Shown here: positions 1 to 7,541 of the stretch, one piece after another
How the letters are laid out: each line of letters starts with the position of its first letter
How positions within the stretch are numbered: the stretch's first letter is position 1
DNA from: Chloroflexota bacterium
GTDB taxonomy: Bacteria; Chloroflexota; Dehalococcoidia; UBA1127; JACQUN01
Assembly (NCBI GenBank): GCA_016210285.1
Contig: JACQUN010000126.1
Location: 1 to 15,372 of the forward strand
Reading direction: 5' to 3'
DNA: 15,372 nucleotides
The notes under the pieces: model-generated
Told to the model about the DNA's origin: nothing
Database searches by the model: none
What the model saw: the letters and a program-made list of their open reading frames with translations, nothing else
Position numbers and translations under genes: made by a program

Positions 1-2
1 CT

Positions 3-35
3 CCGTTCGTGGTGAGCTTGTCGAACCATGAACGG
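3..35. repeat. Hairpin-forming dispersed repeat (GAGCTTGTCGAA core)
   Basis: Arms CCGTTCGTGGT (3-13) and ACCATGAACGG (25-35) pair at 10 of 11 positions around an 11-base loop; the one exception is a G/T pair. The segment includes the core GAGCTTGTCGAA at 14-25. A closely related core, GAGCTTGACGAA, lies in the repeat near 10832-10867, so at least two diverged copies exist in this window. It lies just past the end of the TetR gene. It could act as a transcript 3' end structure or be a REP-like element; there is no T-tract for a classical terminator. Confidence 0.6.
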
Positions 36-85
36 GGCCGCCCAACAGTCGCTGCATTTATTCAACGAATTAATAACTCAGGACA

Positions 86-751
86 CTAAAGGCCGGACTC
101 CTGTGCTTCCTGGTGTGCCACAGGAGGGCTATACTGCCTCTCCGCCTGGAGCCCGATGCTCTGGAGAAGCAGGGTGCGCAGGGCCGGCAGAGCATGTTCC
201 AGGTTCTTCGGCTGGCCTGTATGCAGCCAGCGGACCACCACCTCGTTGATGGCGCCGAGCCACGCAAAGGCGGCCAACTCGGTGTCCACAGGGGCCAGGG
301 AACCCTCGGCTATCGCCTCGTCCAGGTAGCCCTGAATGAGACGGGCAAAACGCTCATGCACCTTCATCAGGTGTCTGTCCAGGGCAGGGCCGAGCCCCCC
401 TCGACCTGCCAGGAGGACCCTTCCCAGGGTCCGGTGGCGCACCACGTTATTCAGGGTGGACTGGAGGGCGGCATCCACCTTGGCAACGGCTCCCTGCTCC
501 CCAGCGACGGCATTCTGGACAGAATGCTCCTGAAGCACGGCTAGCCGCTCCACCAGAGCAAAGAACAGGGCCTGCTTGCTGGGGAAATGGAAGTAGAGGG
601 CTCCCTTGGAGGTTCCAGAGGCGTGGACAATTTCGTCCATGGACGCCTCGTGGTAACCCTTCTCAGCTATGACCCCGGTGGCTGCATCCAGGATTCGCTC
701 CCGGGTCGCCTCTTTTCCCTTCAAGCGTCTTTCCTTCAGCAGGGGCTTCAT
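86..751 (-). CDS. TetR/AcrR family transcriptional regulator
   Basis: This is a one-component DNA-binding repressor of about 221 aa, the usual TetR size. The N-terminal helix-turn-helix spans about residues 15-60, with the recognition-helix signature TSKGALYFHF at 47-56. The C-terminal helical ligand and dimer domain has no recognisable ligand signature. The frame is open to an ATG at 832, but I chose the ATG at 751. From there the protein starts a few residues before the HTH, as in the family, and the extra 27 residues would be encoded over a good promoter (TTGACT/TATCCT) and a palindrome. The gene is divergent from the beta-CASP/SbcC-like operon, with a 158-base shared region. Autorepression through the palindrome at 760-773 is likely. 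Control of the divergent operon is possible but not shown. The effector is unknown. Confidence 0.88.
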   Translation of the reverse strand: MKPLLKERRLKGKEATRERILDAATGVIAEKGYHEASMDEIVHASGTSKGALYFHFPSKQALFFALVERLAVLQEHSVQNAVAGEQGAVAKVDAALQSTLNNVVRHRTLGRVLLAGRGGLGPALDRHLMKVHERFARLIQGYLDEAIAEGSLAPVDTELAAFAWLGAINEVVVRWLHTGQPKNLEHALPALRTLLLQSIGLQAERQYSPPVAHQEAQESGL

Positions 752-759
752 CAGAGCAG

Positions 760-773
760 ACTGACCAGTCGGT
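760..773. promoter_or_regulatory. Candidate TetR operator
   Basis: ACTGAC-CA-GTCGGT is a near-perfect inverted repeat (5 of 6 arm positions pair) of the kind bound by many TetR dimers. It lies between the -10 box of the regulator's own promoter and its ATG at 751, where binding would block transcription. Assignment is by position and symmetry only. Confidence 0.45.
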
Positions 774-777
774 TTAC

Positions 778-807
778 AGGATAACCCAGGGGAGGGGGCA
801 AAGTCAA
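778..807 (-). promoter_or_regulatory. Promoter for the TetR gene
   Basis: On the minus strand TTGACT (802-807, 5/6 to the -35 consensus) and TATCCT (778-783, 4/6 to the -10) are separated by 18 bases. Transcription would start near 771, about 20 bases before the chosen ATG and inside the candidate operator. Confidence 0.5.
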
Positions 808-835
808 CACGGCAAAAGCACCTCAGGCCCAACGC

Positions 836-864
836 TTCAGAAGCCTACCCCTTCGCCGTATAAT
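836..864 (+). promoter_or_regulatory. Promoter for the beta-CASP/SbcC-like operon
   Basis: A perfect TATAAT box (859-864) lies 17 bases after TTCAGA (836-841, 4/6 to TTGACA). The predicted start near 871 gives a leader of about 39 bases. A GGAGG ribosome binding site (901-905) follows, four bases before the GTG start at 910. Confidence 0.65.
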
Positions 865-909
865 GGCTGGCAGAGGGCCAGGTAGAGCAAGACCTGTGCC
901 GGAGGCGCT

Positions 910-2529
910 GTGGTCACCATCACGTGCTATGGCGGCGTGAACCAGGTGGGAGGCAACCAGCTCCTCCTGGAGGATGGGGAGGCTCGCCTCTTCTTGGACT
1001 TCGGGACACCGTACTCCCAGCGGGGCCGTTTCTACGAGGAGTACCTGAAGCCGCGATCCTCCTTCGGCCTCCTGGACCCCCTGGCCATGGGGCTTCTGCC
1101 GTCCCTACGAGGCCTCTACCGCCAGGACATGGAGCAGGGCCTTCCCGACCTCTGGGCTGGCGTCGCTGGCTCCCCCCGATTCCGAGACCTTCGAGACACC
1201 GAGGTGCAGGGCGTCCTCCTCTCTCACGCTCACCTGGACCATGCCGGCTACATCTCCTTCCTCCGGCGGGATATTCCGATTGTCACCAGCGCCCTCACTG
1301 CCTTCGTGGCCAAGGCCGTTCAGGACAGCGGACGCACAGACTTTGAAAGTGAAGTAGTGTACGCTGTCCCCAGGGAGCTGAAAGGTGGCGGACTCATCGA
1401 GGCGGGGGACTGGAAAAAGGTTCGGGCAGAGCAGCGACCCTTCCAGGTGTTCGGTCGTGACGCCCTCGCGCCAGAGGCCCACGCCTTCTGGCAGGCAACC
1501 CCTGGGGCTCGAGGCCTTTCGGACCACCCTCTCGTAGAAGCCACCCGAGTCGGTGGGCTGGAGGTCAGGCGTTGGCGGGCTGACCACTCCGTCCCGGGTG
1601 CCAGCTCATTTGCCGTGAAGAGTTCCGGCGGGTGGATCGCTTACACGGGGGACATCCGCCTGGCCTGGGATGCCGCAGGAAGCCCCCTGGGACTGACCCG
1701 CGACCTCCTGGAAGCCCTGGCAAACCTGAAGCCCGCCGTCCTCTTGTGTGAGGGGACACGGGCCGGGGATACACGTCGGGTCACTGAGGCTGAAGTTCAC
1801 GACAACGCCCTGGCGGCCGTTCGGCCCGCCCAGGGGCTGGTCATCGCCGACTTTGGGCCCAGGAACGTGGAACGGCTCCTCACCTTCGCCAAGATTGCCC
1901 GCACGGTGGGCCGGGCTCTGGTAGTGCTCCCCAGGGATGCGTATCTCCTGCAAGCAGCGCACCTGGCCGAACCCTCGATCCCATCTGTCCAGGAGGTGGC
2001 GGACCTCCAGGTCTATGACGAGCCAAAGCTGCGCCTTGACCGTTGGGAGCGGGCAATCCGCGACAAGCACCAGGGTCGAATGGTGAGCCCTGCCAGGGTG
2101 CAGGAGCACCAGAGTCAATTCATCCTGTGCTTCAGCTTCTTTGACCTCGACCAGTTGCCCACGATACAACCCGGGCCGGGCAGCCTCTACCTCTACTCAT
2201 CTCACGAGGCTTTCAATGAAGACCTTCAGCTCGACTTCCGTCGCCTCAGGTCATGGATCGACCACTTTGGGATGCGGCACGTGGGCCTTCCGCTGGAGGA
2301 GCTTCAATGGGCGGTGCCGACGGCGCAGCAGGGCCTCCACGCCTCAGGCCACGCCTCCGGCGACGACCTGATCCGCCTCATCCAGGGGGTGAAGCCCCAG
2401 GTGGTCATCCCCATCCATACGGAGCACCCGGGATTCTTCCTGCGGGAGCTCAGGGGCACCGGGATACGCGTCGTCCTTCCTCGCTACGGAGTGCCCATCC
2501 ATCTGGAAGAGGTGGTGAAGGTGCCGTGA
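910..2529 (+). CDS. Beta-CASP metallo-beta-lactamase-fold nuclease (RNase J-like)
   Basis: This 539-aa cytoplasmic protein is predicted to be a two-zinc phosphodiesterase acting on RNA or DNA. The N-terminus resembles the RNase J opening (GGVNQVGGN, 8-16). The metal-binding motif H106-A-H108-L-D110-H111 is intact, followed by H226 and D248 (YTGDIR). Beta-CASP motifs follow: acidic E281 (LLCEGT), H481 in ASGHAS and H503 in PIHTEH. Overall length and motif order match RNase J (about 550 aa), but similarity outside the motifs looks low and I would not assign rnj. The GTG start is fixed by GGAGG four bases upstream. The stop codon overlaps the start of the zinc-hook ATPase (GTGA), so the two are probably translated together and may act as a complex. 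Related beta-CASP enzymes include RNases, and DNA nucleases such as SNM1/Artemis. Substrate choice is open. Confidence 0.85.
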   Translation: MVTITCYGGVNQVGGNQLLLEDGEARLFLDFGTPYSQRGRFYEEYLKPRSSFGLLDPLAMGLLPSLRGLYRQDMEQGLPDLWAGVAGSPRFRDLRDTEVQGVLLSHAHLDHAGYISFLRRDIPIVTSALTAFVAKAVQDSGRTDFESEVVYAVPRELKGGGLIEAGDWKKVRAEQRPFQVFGRDALAPEAHAFWQATPGARGLSDHPLVEATRVGGLEVRRWRADHSVPGASSFAVKSSGGWIAYTGDIRLAWDAAGSPLGLTRDLLEALANLKPAVLLCEGTRAGDTRRVTEAEVHDNALAAVRPAQGLVIADFGPRNVERLLTFAKIARTVGRALVVLPRDAYLLQAAHLAEPSIPSVQEVADLQVYDEPKLRLDRWERAIRDKHQGRMVSPARVQEHQSQFILCFSFFDLDQLPTIQPGPGSLYLYSSHEAFNEDLQLDFRRLRSWIDHFGMRHVGLPLEELQWAVPTAQQGLHASGHASGDDLIRLIQGVKPQVVIPIHTEHPGFFLRELRGTGIRVVLPRYGVPIHLEEVVKVP

Positions 2530-5111
2530 TCCCGCTGCGGCTCCAGCTCAAGAACTTCCTCTGCTACAGGGACGACCTGCCACCCCTGGAACTGGAAGGG
2601 GTACAGGTGGCCTGCCTGTGCGGCAACAACGGTCACGGCAAGTCGGCACTCCTGGACGCCGTGACCTGGGCCCTCTGGGGCTGCGCCCGCGGGCTGAGGT
2701 TTGGTGTCGGGAGCCACCCCATCGAGGAGCTGGTCCACCAAGGCCAGAGCGAGATGGAGGTGACCCTGGAGTTCCGGGTCGGGCCCACCCGCTACCGGGC
2801 CCTTCGCAAGTTCACCCGTGGCCCCCAGCCCCAGACGGTGCTGGATCTCCAGGTCTCCACCGGCAATGGCTACCGCTCCCTGGGCGAAAGCTCGGTCGCC
2901 GCTACAGAGCGCCGAATCCAGGAGCTCCTGCACATGGACTACGAGACCTTCGTCAAGAGCGCCTTCCTGCTCCAGGGACGGGCAGACCGTTTCACCACCA
3001 GTCCACCGGCCGAGCGCAAGAGGGTCCTGGCAGGGATCCTGGGCCTCTCCCTCTACGACCAGCTACAGGAACAGGCGCGGGAGGGGAGCAAGAGATTCGG
3101 GGAGCTCGCCACCCGCATCCGGGCAGAGGTGGGGTTCCTGGAGCAAGAGCTATCCCATCAACGTGAGTATGAAGAGGCGCTCCGTGCGGCTCAGGGAAAG
3201 CTGGATGCCCTGGCGCCCCAGCTTGGGGAGGCAGAAAGCCAGGTCGAGGGACTGCGCCAGGCCCTCCGGCAGCTTCAGGATGACCAGCGCAGGCGAGAGG
3301 AAACACGTCAGCGAACCGACCAGGCCCGCCAGGAGGTGGCGAGCCTGGTCGGCCAAGTGCAGGCGGCCCAACGGCGCCTTCAGGAGTACCAGCAGCTCCT
3401 GGCCCGGCGCGGGGAGATCCAGGCCAGCCTGGAGGAGTGGCAGAGGGCCAGCCAGCAGCTCGAGGCCCTGGACACAGCCTTTGCACGATACCACGAGCTC
3501 GACCAGCAACGTCTCCACCTGGAGTCCCGTATTGACGAAGAGCGGAGAACCCTGGAGACCGAGGCCCGGCACCTCCAACAGCGCATCCAGGCTGACCTGG
3601 AGCCCCAGGCAGCCCGCATTCCATCGCTGGAACTGGGGGTGGCCCAGACATCGCAGGAGCTTGAGGGCCTCGCCAGAAGGGAGGAGGCCCTGCGACAGAG
3701 ACGGGAGGAAGCGCTGGGCTTTCACTCCCGGGTCGAACGTCTGCAATCAGAAAGCGAGCACCTGCACGCCGAGATGGAGGAGCTGCGGCAAAAGGGAGAG
3801 CTACTGAGGAAGGGGGACACCCGCTGCCCCCTCTGTGGCACGGCCCTCGGCGCTGAGGGGCTTCAGCACCTGGAGGCCGAGCTCCGTGCCAGCGAGAGGG
3901 ACCGCCAGGCTCGCCTGGAGCAGAGTCAGGACGCGCTCCAACGCCTCCGGGTGCAACTGAGATCACTCCAGGAGGAGGTGGCACAATCGGAGCAGGCCCT
4001 GACCCGCGGGCGACGGGAGGCGGTGGCTCGGCGCGCCTCGTTGGAACACGCCCTGGGGAGCGCACGGGAGGCTAGCCAGGCCATGAGGGAGGCCCAAACG
4101 CAACTGGATGCTCTGCATCGCAGGCTGGCGCAGGGGGAGTATGTCTTGGAACACCGCCAGACCCTGGCAGGGACCGAGAAGGCCCTGCGGAGCCTCGGCT
4201 ACGACCCGCAGCAGCACCAGCAGGCCAGGGACCGCACGAAGGCCATGGAGCCCTACATAGAGCTGGGCCGACGCCTCCAGGAGGCCGAGAGCGCGCTTCC
4301 CGCTGCACAGGCTTCCCTGGCAGCCCTGGAGGAGCTCCTGCAGACACGGCGTCGCTACGTCGAGGAGGGGCAGGGTGTCCTGGCGGCGCTGGAGGCCTCC
4401 CTGAAGGAGCTGCCAATACTGCGATCCCGCCTGGGCGCACTGGAAGCCCAGCTTCAGGAGCTCAGGGCCGAACACGACAAGCTCCGTCGCCAGGCAGACC
4501 TTCTGGAAAACCGCCTGGGTGAGCTGCAAGAGAAAGCGTCGCTCCGAGAGGCGCGGGAGGCTGACCTTCGTTCCCACGAAAGGGAGCAGCAGACCCACGA
4601 TGTGCTCGCTGAAGCCTTCGGCCAGCGGGGCATCCAGGCTCTTCTCATTGATGCTGCTTTGCCTGAGTTGGAGGCGGAGGCCAACGCCATCCTTGCCCGG
4701 CTCACCGACCACCGCATGTCCCTGCGCCTGGAGACCCAGCGGCCAACCAGGCGGGGGACGGTGGAGGAGACGCTAGAGGTGAAGGTCGGCGACGATCTGG
4801 GAACCCGCAGCTATGAGCTCTTCAGCGGCGGGGAGGCATTCCGCATTGACTTCGCTCTGCGGGTGGCCCTGGCCAAGTTCCTGGCCAGCCGGGCGGGAGC
4901 GCCATTGCGCACCCTGTTCATAGATGAGGGCTTTGGCACCCAGGACGCGCAGGGGCGCGAGCGGCTGGTGGAGGCCATCCAGTCCATCCAGCACGATTTC
5001 GACCTCATCATCGTCATCACCCACATCGAGGAGCTGAAGGACGCCTTCCCGGTGCGCATCGAGGTCACCAAGACCGCGGCTGGCTCCCGCTTCCAACTGG
5101 TCTGGACCTAA
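2526..5111 (+). CDS. SbcC/Rad50-type SMC-like ATPase with zinc hook
   Basis: This 861-aa ATPase has the architecture of Rad50/SbcC, which binds DNA ends and gates a partner nuclease. Walker A is GNNGHGKS (33-40) and the Q-loop is LLQGR with Q150. Long Gln/Glu/Arg/Leu-rich coiled coils run from about 175 to 740. In the middle is a zinc hook, CPLC (434-437). The C-terminal lobe carries the ABC signature LFSGGE (765-770), Walker B ending D800-E801 and H-loop H833. All catalytic elements are present. The frame is open upstream to 2253, but the GTG at 2526 is chosen because homology begins exactly there (IPLRLQLKNFLCY) and it overlaps the preceding stop as GTGA. No calcineurin-like SbcD/Mre11 gene is adjacent; the partner position is held by the beta-CASP protein. 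Roles in double-strand break repair or anti-foreign-DNA defence are inference. Confidence 0.9.
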   Translation: MIPLRLQLKNFLCYRDDLPPLELEGVQVACLCGNNGHGKSALLDAVTWALWGCARGLRFGVGSHPIEELVHQGQSEMEVTLEFRVGPTRYRALRKFTRGPQPQTVLDLQVSTGNGYRSLGESSVAATERRIQELLHMDYETFVKSAFLLQGRADRFTTSPPAERKRVLAGILGLSLYDQLQEQAREGSKRFGELATRIRAEVGFLEQELSHQREYEEALRAAQGKLDALAPQLGEAESQVEGLRQALRQLQDDQRRREETRQRTDQARQEVASLVGQVQAAQRRLQEYQQLLARRGEIQASLEEWQRASQQLEALDTAFARYHELDQQRLHLESRIDEERRTLETEARHLQQRIQADLEPQAARIPSLELGVAQTSQELEGLARREEALRQRREEALGFHSRVERLQSESEHLHAEMEELRQKGELLRKGDTRCPLCGTALGAEGLQHLEAELRASERDRQARLEQSQDALQRLRVQLRSLQEEVAQSEQALTRGRREAVARRASLEHALGSAREASQAMREAQTQLDALHRRLAQGEYVLEHRQTLAGTEKALRSLGYDPQQHQQARDRTKAMEPYIELGRRLQEAESALPAAQASLAALEELLQTRRRYVEEGQGVLAALEASLKELPILRSRLGALEAQLQELRAEHDKLRRQADLLENRLGELQEKASLREAREADLRSHEREQQTHDVLAEAFGQRGIQALLIDAALPELEAEANAILARLTDHRMSLRLETQRPTRRGTVEETLEVKVGDDLGTRSYELFSGGEAFRIDFALRVALAKFLASRAGAPLRTLFIDEGFGTQDAQGRERLVEAIQSIQHDFDLIIVITHIEELKDAFPVRIEVTKTAAGSRFQLVWT

Positions 5112-5150
5112 TCCGCTTTGCAGGCGAAGGTCGCGCTGTGCAAAACCAGG

Positions 5151-5193
5151 AACCTGGGAGACAAGGGACCCTTCGCGGAGTTTCTCCTGGGTT
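5151..5193. repeat. Stem-loop in the gap after the SbcC-like gene
   Basis: The 162-base gap 5112-5273 holds an 11-bp stem (5151-5161 with 5183-5193; nine Watson-Crick and two G/U pairs) around a 21-base loop. The loop contains most of a 17-base sequence, GACCCTTCGCGGAGTTT (5167-5183), whose exact reverse complement occurs at 10876-10892. It may end the upstream operon's transcript or be a fragment of a dispersed repeat. There is no T-tract. Confidence 0.4.
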
Positions 5194-5273
5194 GAGTGCA
5201 TGGCTCAGCATGACAGAGCCGCTGCGAGAGTCCTTGTTGTGCAAGGCCACCAAATTCCAAAGGAGGAGAGGCT

Positions 5274-6077
5274 GTGACTACCTCGAAGGAGCTTCTGGCC
5301 CAGGGCGAGCAGGTCCGGCGCAGGCTGGCGGGAGGAGGGGAGTTCCGGGGCTCCCAGCCCGGGTCCTATGACATCGCCCCCGGGCTGGGCCCGCTGGTTA
5401 CAGAGTGTCTTTTCGGCGGCATCTGGGCACGGCCCCAGGTGGACATCAAGCACCGGAGCCTGACCACCATCTCCGCCCTCACCGTCCTGGGCCGCGGGCC
5501 GCAGCTCAAGGGGCACATCCGCAACGGCCTGAACCTGGGCATCTCCACCACCGAGATGGTGGAGGCGCTCACCCATCTGCTGATCTACGGGGGGCTGCCC
5601 GCCTCCCTCAACGCCCTCCAGCTCGCCAGGGAGGTCTTCGAAGAGAAGCCGGAGTGGCTGGCGTCCGCCCCCAGGGAGCTGCCAACCCCCAGGCCCGCCA
5701 CCCTGGAAGAGCGCATCCAGCGGGGGAACGAGATCCGCCGGCAGCTCTGGGGAGAGGGCGGGGTGCGGTGGGCGGCTGCGGCTGCGGTGGAGCTGGCCCC
5801 GGAGGTCATTGCGCTCCTCCACGGCTACTTCTTCGGCGAGATCTGGGCGCGCCCCGGGCTGGACCTGAAGAGCCGCCTGGTATGCGCCCTCTCTGCCCTG
5901 ACGGTGCTGGGGCGGGAGCCCCAGTTGAAGAACCACATCCGGGCGGCCCTGCACGTAGGCTTCACCAGGGAGCAGGTGGTGGAGCTCCTGGCCCACACGA
6001 CCTTCTACGGGGGCCTGCCGACAGCCCTCAACGCCCTGGCTGCGGCGAAGGAGGTGTTTGACGGGGCGGGGGGCTAG
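5274..6077 (+). CDS. Tandem carboxymuconolactone decarboxylase (CMD) domain protein
   Basis: This 267-aa soluble protein is made of two copies of the CMD fold (about 8-125 and 147-264). Both copies contain the same landmarks: IWARP (50-54 and 190-194), SALTVLGR (67-74 and 207-214), PQLK-HIR (76-83 and 216-223) and YGGLP (105-109 and 245-249). Each copy resembles PcaC, the decarboxylase of the protocatechuate branch of the beta-ketoadipate pathway. Neither has the CxxC pair of AhpD peroxidases, so a thiol peroxidase role is unlikely. PcaC itself is a single domain of about 130 aa, so this is an internal duplication or fusion. The GTG start has a strong AGGAGG site (5261-5266) seven bases upstream. 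It converges on the crotonase gene with a 6-base gap. Substrate is unknown; a lactone decarboxylase or related ring-acid activity fits the catabolic neighbours. Confidence 0.85.
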   Translation: MTTSKELLAQGEQVRRRLAGGGEFRGSQPGSYDIAPGLGPLVTECLFGGIWARPQVDIKHRSLTTISALTVLGRGPQLKGHIRNGLNLGISTTEMVEALTHLLIYGGLPASLNALQLAREVFEEKPEWLASAPRELPTPRPATLEERIQRGNEIRRQLWGEGGVRWAAAAAVELAPEVIALLHGYFFGEIWARPGLDLKSRLVCALSALTVLGREPQLKNHIRAALHVGFTREQVVELLAHTTFYGGLPTALNALAAAKEVFDGAGG

Positions 6078-6083
6078 GGCCTC

Positions 6084-6887
6084 TCACCTCCCCTTGAACA
6101 CAGGCGTCCGCTTCTCGCTGAAGGCGAGGATGCCTTCGGCAAAGTCGGCAGTCACAGCGCACGCCGCAATGGCGTTGGCCTCCAGCTCAAGCTGGGTTTC
6201 CAGCGTAGCGGTCCAGCTTCGGTCGAAGAGGGCCTTGGCCCGTCCGTAGGCCAGGGTTGGCCCGCTGGCCAGGCGCCGTGCCAGCTCAGCGGACCGGGCT
6301 GCAAGCTCCGCCTGGGGCACCACCAGGGCCACAAGACCCAGCTCCCTGGCGCGGGCTGCGTCCAATGTCTCATTCAGCAGGTAGAGCTCCATGGCACGGG
6401 CCTGGCCCACCAGCCGGGGCAGGGCAAAGGAGGAGCCCCCGTCGGGGGAGGCCCCGATGTTCGAGTAGGCCAGGACAAAGCGGGCGTCTTGGGACGCCAC
6501 CCGAAGGTCGCAGGCGAGGGCCAGGCTGAACCCAGCCCCCGCTGCTACCCCGTTGACCGCAGCCAGCACCGGCTTGAGCAGCCGCCGGATGGGGAGGATG
6601 ACCCGGCGGTGGAGGTTGCCCGCTGTCTCGCCCAGATACTCAGCGAACTCACGGGCGCCCCGCTCCCGGAGGGCCTGCGTAAACTCTCGTAGGTCTGCGC
6701 CGGAGCAGAACCCTCGTCCGGCCCCCGCGAGGACCACCGCCCGCACTGCGTCCCGCTGGCACTCGCCAAGTGCCTGTGCCAGGGTATCCATCATAGCATC
6801 GGAGATGGAGTTATAGCTCTGGGGCCGGTTGAGCGTGATGGTGGCGACCCCATCCTGCACATCAAGGAGCACGGGTTCCTCAGGCAT
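6084..6887 (-). CDS. Enoyl-CoA hydratase/isomerase (crotonase) family protein, PaaG-like
   Basis: This 267-aa crotonase-fold enzyme acts on an acyl-CoA in catabolism. Oxyanion-hole segments are visible: GFCSGADL (59-66) and GVAAGAGFSLALACDL (113-128). The two glutamates of classical enoyl-CoA hydratase are absent: the first position is Ser (near 121) and the second Tyr (near 141). Instead there is an aspartate, D149, in the sequence SPDGGSSFALPRLVG, as in PaaG-type isomerases and related dehalogenase or isomerase members. Isomerase or a similar reaction is therefore more likely than plain hydration. The ATG at 6887 is preferred over the ATG six bases upstream (6893), because GAAAGG lies at proper distance before the former and abuts the latter. 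The gene is last in the minus-strand cluster, 33 bases after the 187-aa gene. Confidence 0.87.
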   Translation of the reverse strand: MPEEPVLLDVQDGVATITLNRPQSYNSISDAMMDTLAQALGECQRDAVRAVVLAGAGRGFCSGADLREFTQALRERGAREFAEYLGETAGNLHRRVILPIRRLLKPVLAAVNGVAAGAGFSLALACDLRVASQDARFVLAYSNIGASPDGGSSFALPRLVGQARAMELYLLNETLDAARARELGLVALVVPQAELAARSAELARRLASGPTLAYGRAKALFDRSWTATLETQLELEANAIAACAVTADFAEGILAFSEKRTPVFKGR

Positions 6888-6920
6888 GGCCATCCTTTCG
6901 TCCCACGCGCCGCTCCGGCG

Positions 6921-7484
6921 CTAGGCAGGCGTAGCCGAGGCGTGGCGCCACAGGGAGACCACCACGCGGTCAGGGCCGGGGAGCTGGAACTGGAGCTGCT
7001 GGACGCACTTGACCCCATAGGTCTGCTCTGCCTTGCCGACCTCCTCGGTCCAGGGCTTGTCGTCCATCCTCAGGGGGTAGCTCACCACGATGAGGGAGGT
7101 CTGCTGGGGTCGCCCGGCCAGCTTCCGGAGATCCCGCGGGAGCTCGCCGCTGCTGGCAAAGTAGGATGCCAGGGGGCGGGCGCCGCTCACGGCCACAGAG
7201 ACCAGGTTCAAGAAGTGAGGCTGTCCGCCGATCTGGAACTCGAAGTCGGGCTCCAGGTCAGGCCGGCCCTCGCTGCGGCCTCCGGGTTTCACCGCATTCA
7301 CCTTATCGGCGACCAGGGAGCGGGTGAGGGCGAAGAGAGCCTCGCCCCGCACCCAGCCCTCGGCCTTCGAGCCGGCCTGGATAAAGGCGGCGAAACGAGT
7401 ATCAAGTGTGCCGAGGTACACCGCGATGCGCCGGTGAACATAGTCCAGGGCCTCGCTGAGATGTTGAGCCGCTGCCGTGGTCAT
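6921..7484 (-). CDS. Hypothetical protein, possible degenerate PD-(D/E)XK-like fold
   Basis: I do not recognise this 187-aa soluble protein. It has no signal peptide or membrane segment. The order of elements faintly resembles a PD-(D/E)XK nuclease core: a helix with E48 (GEALFAL), then DLEPDFEFQI (76-85), then a strand FLNLVSV (91-97), a basic stretch with RDLRKL (117-122) and a strand LIVVSYPL (131-138). The usual E-x-K is replaced (N93, V95), so if the fold is right the protein is probably inactive as a nuclease. The ATG at 7484 has GAGG about seven bases upstream. It sits in the same direction between CoA-transferase subunit B and the crotonase, so it may belong to that transcription unit. 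Two hairpins separate it from the subunit B gene. Function is unassigned. Confidence 0.7.
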   Translation of the reverse strand: MTTAAAQHLSEALDYVHRRIAVYLGTLDTRFAAFIQAGSKAEGWVRGEALFALTRSLVADKVNAVKPGGRSEGRPDLEPDFEFQIGGQPHFLNLVSVAVSGARPLASYFASSGELPRDLRKLAGRPQQTSLIVVSYPLRMDDKPWTEEVGKAEQTYGVKCVQQLQFQLPGPDRVVVSLWRHASATPA

Positions 7485-7504
7485 GGGAACCTCACCCCCT
7501 CATT

Positions 7505-7531
7505 CCTCCTCTCCTTCAGAAGGAGAGGAGG
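7505..7531. repeat. Perfect 12-bp hairpin
   Basis: CCTCCTCTCCTT (7505-7516) and its exact reverse complement (7520-7531) flank a 3-base loop. It lies in the 99-base gap between the 187-aa gene and CoA-transferase subunit B, directly upstream of the former's ribosome binding site. There is no following T-tract. It resembles the palindrome at 15309-15332 in composition (pyrimidine-rich arm, CTTC/GAAG centre). Confidence 0.7.
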
Positions 7532-7541
7532 AGGATACTCT

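Noticed and set aside
2253..2525. N-terminal extension of the SbcC-like ATPase to an ATG at 2253
   Set aside because: It would overlap the beta-CASP gene by nearly 280 bases. The extension is a Pro/Gly/Arg-rich frame shadow, and homology begins at GTG 2526 beside the GTGA overlap.
910..5111. Assignment of the nuclease/ATPase pair to a Lamassu- or Wadjet-type defence system
   Set aside because: There is no LmuC- or Jet-type companion gene, and the neighbours are metabolic rather than defence genes. The CPLC zinc hook and architecture are those of Rad50/SbcC.
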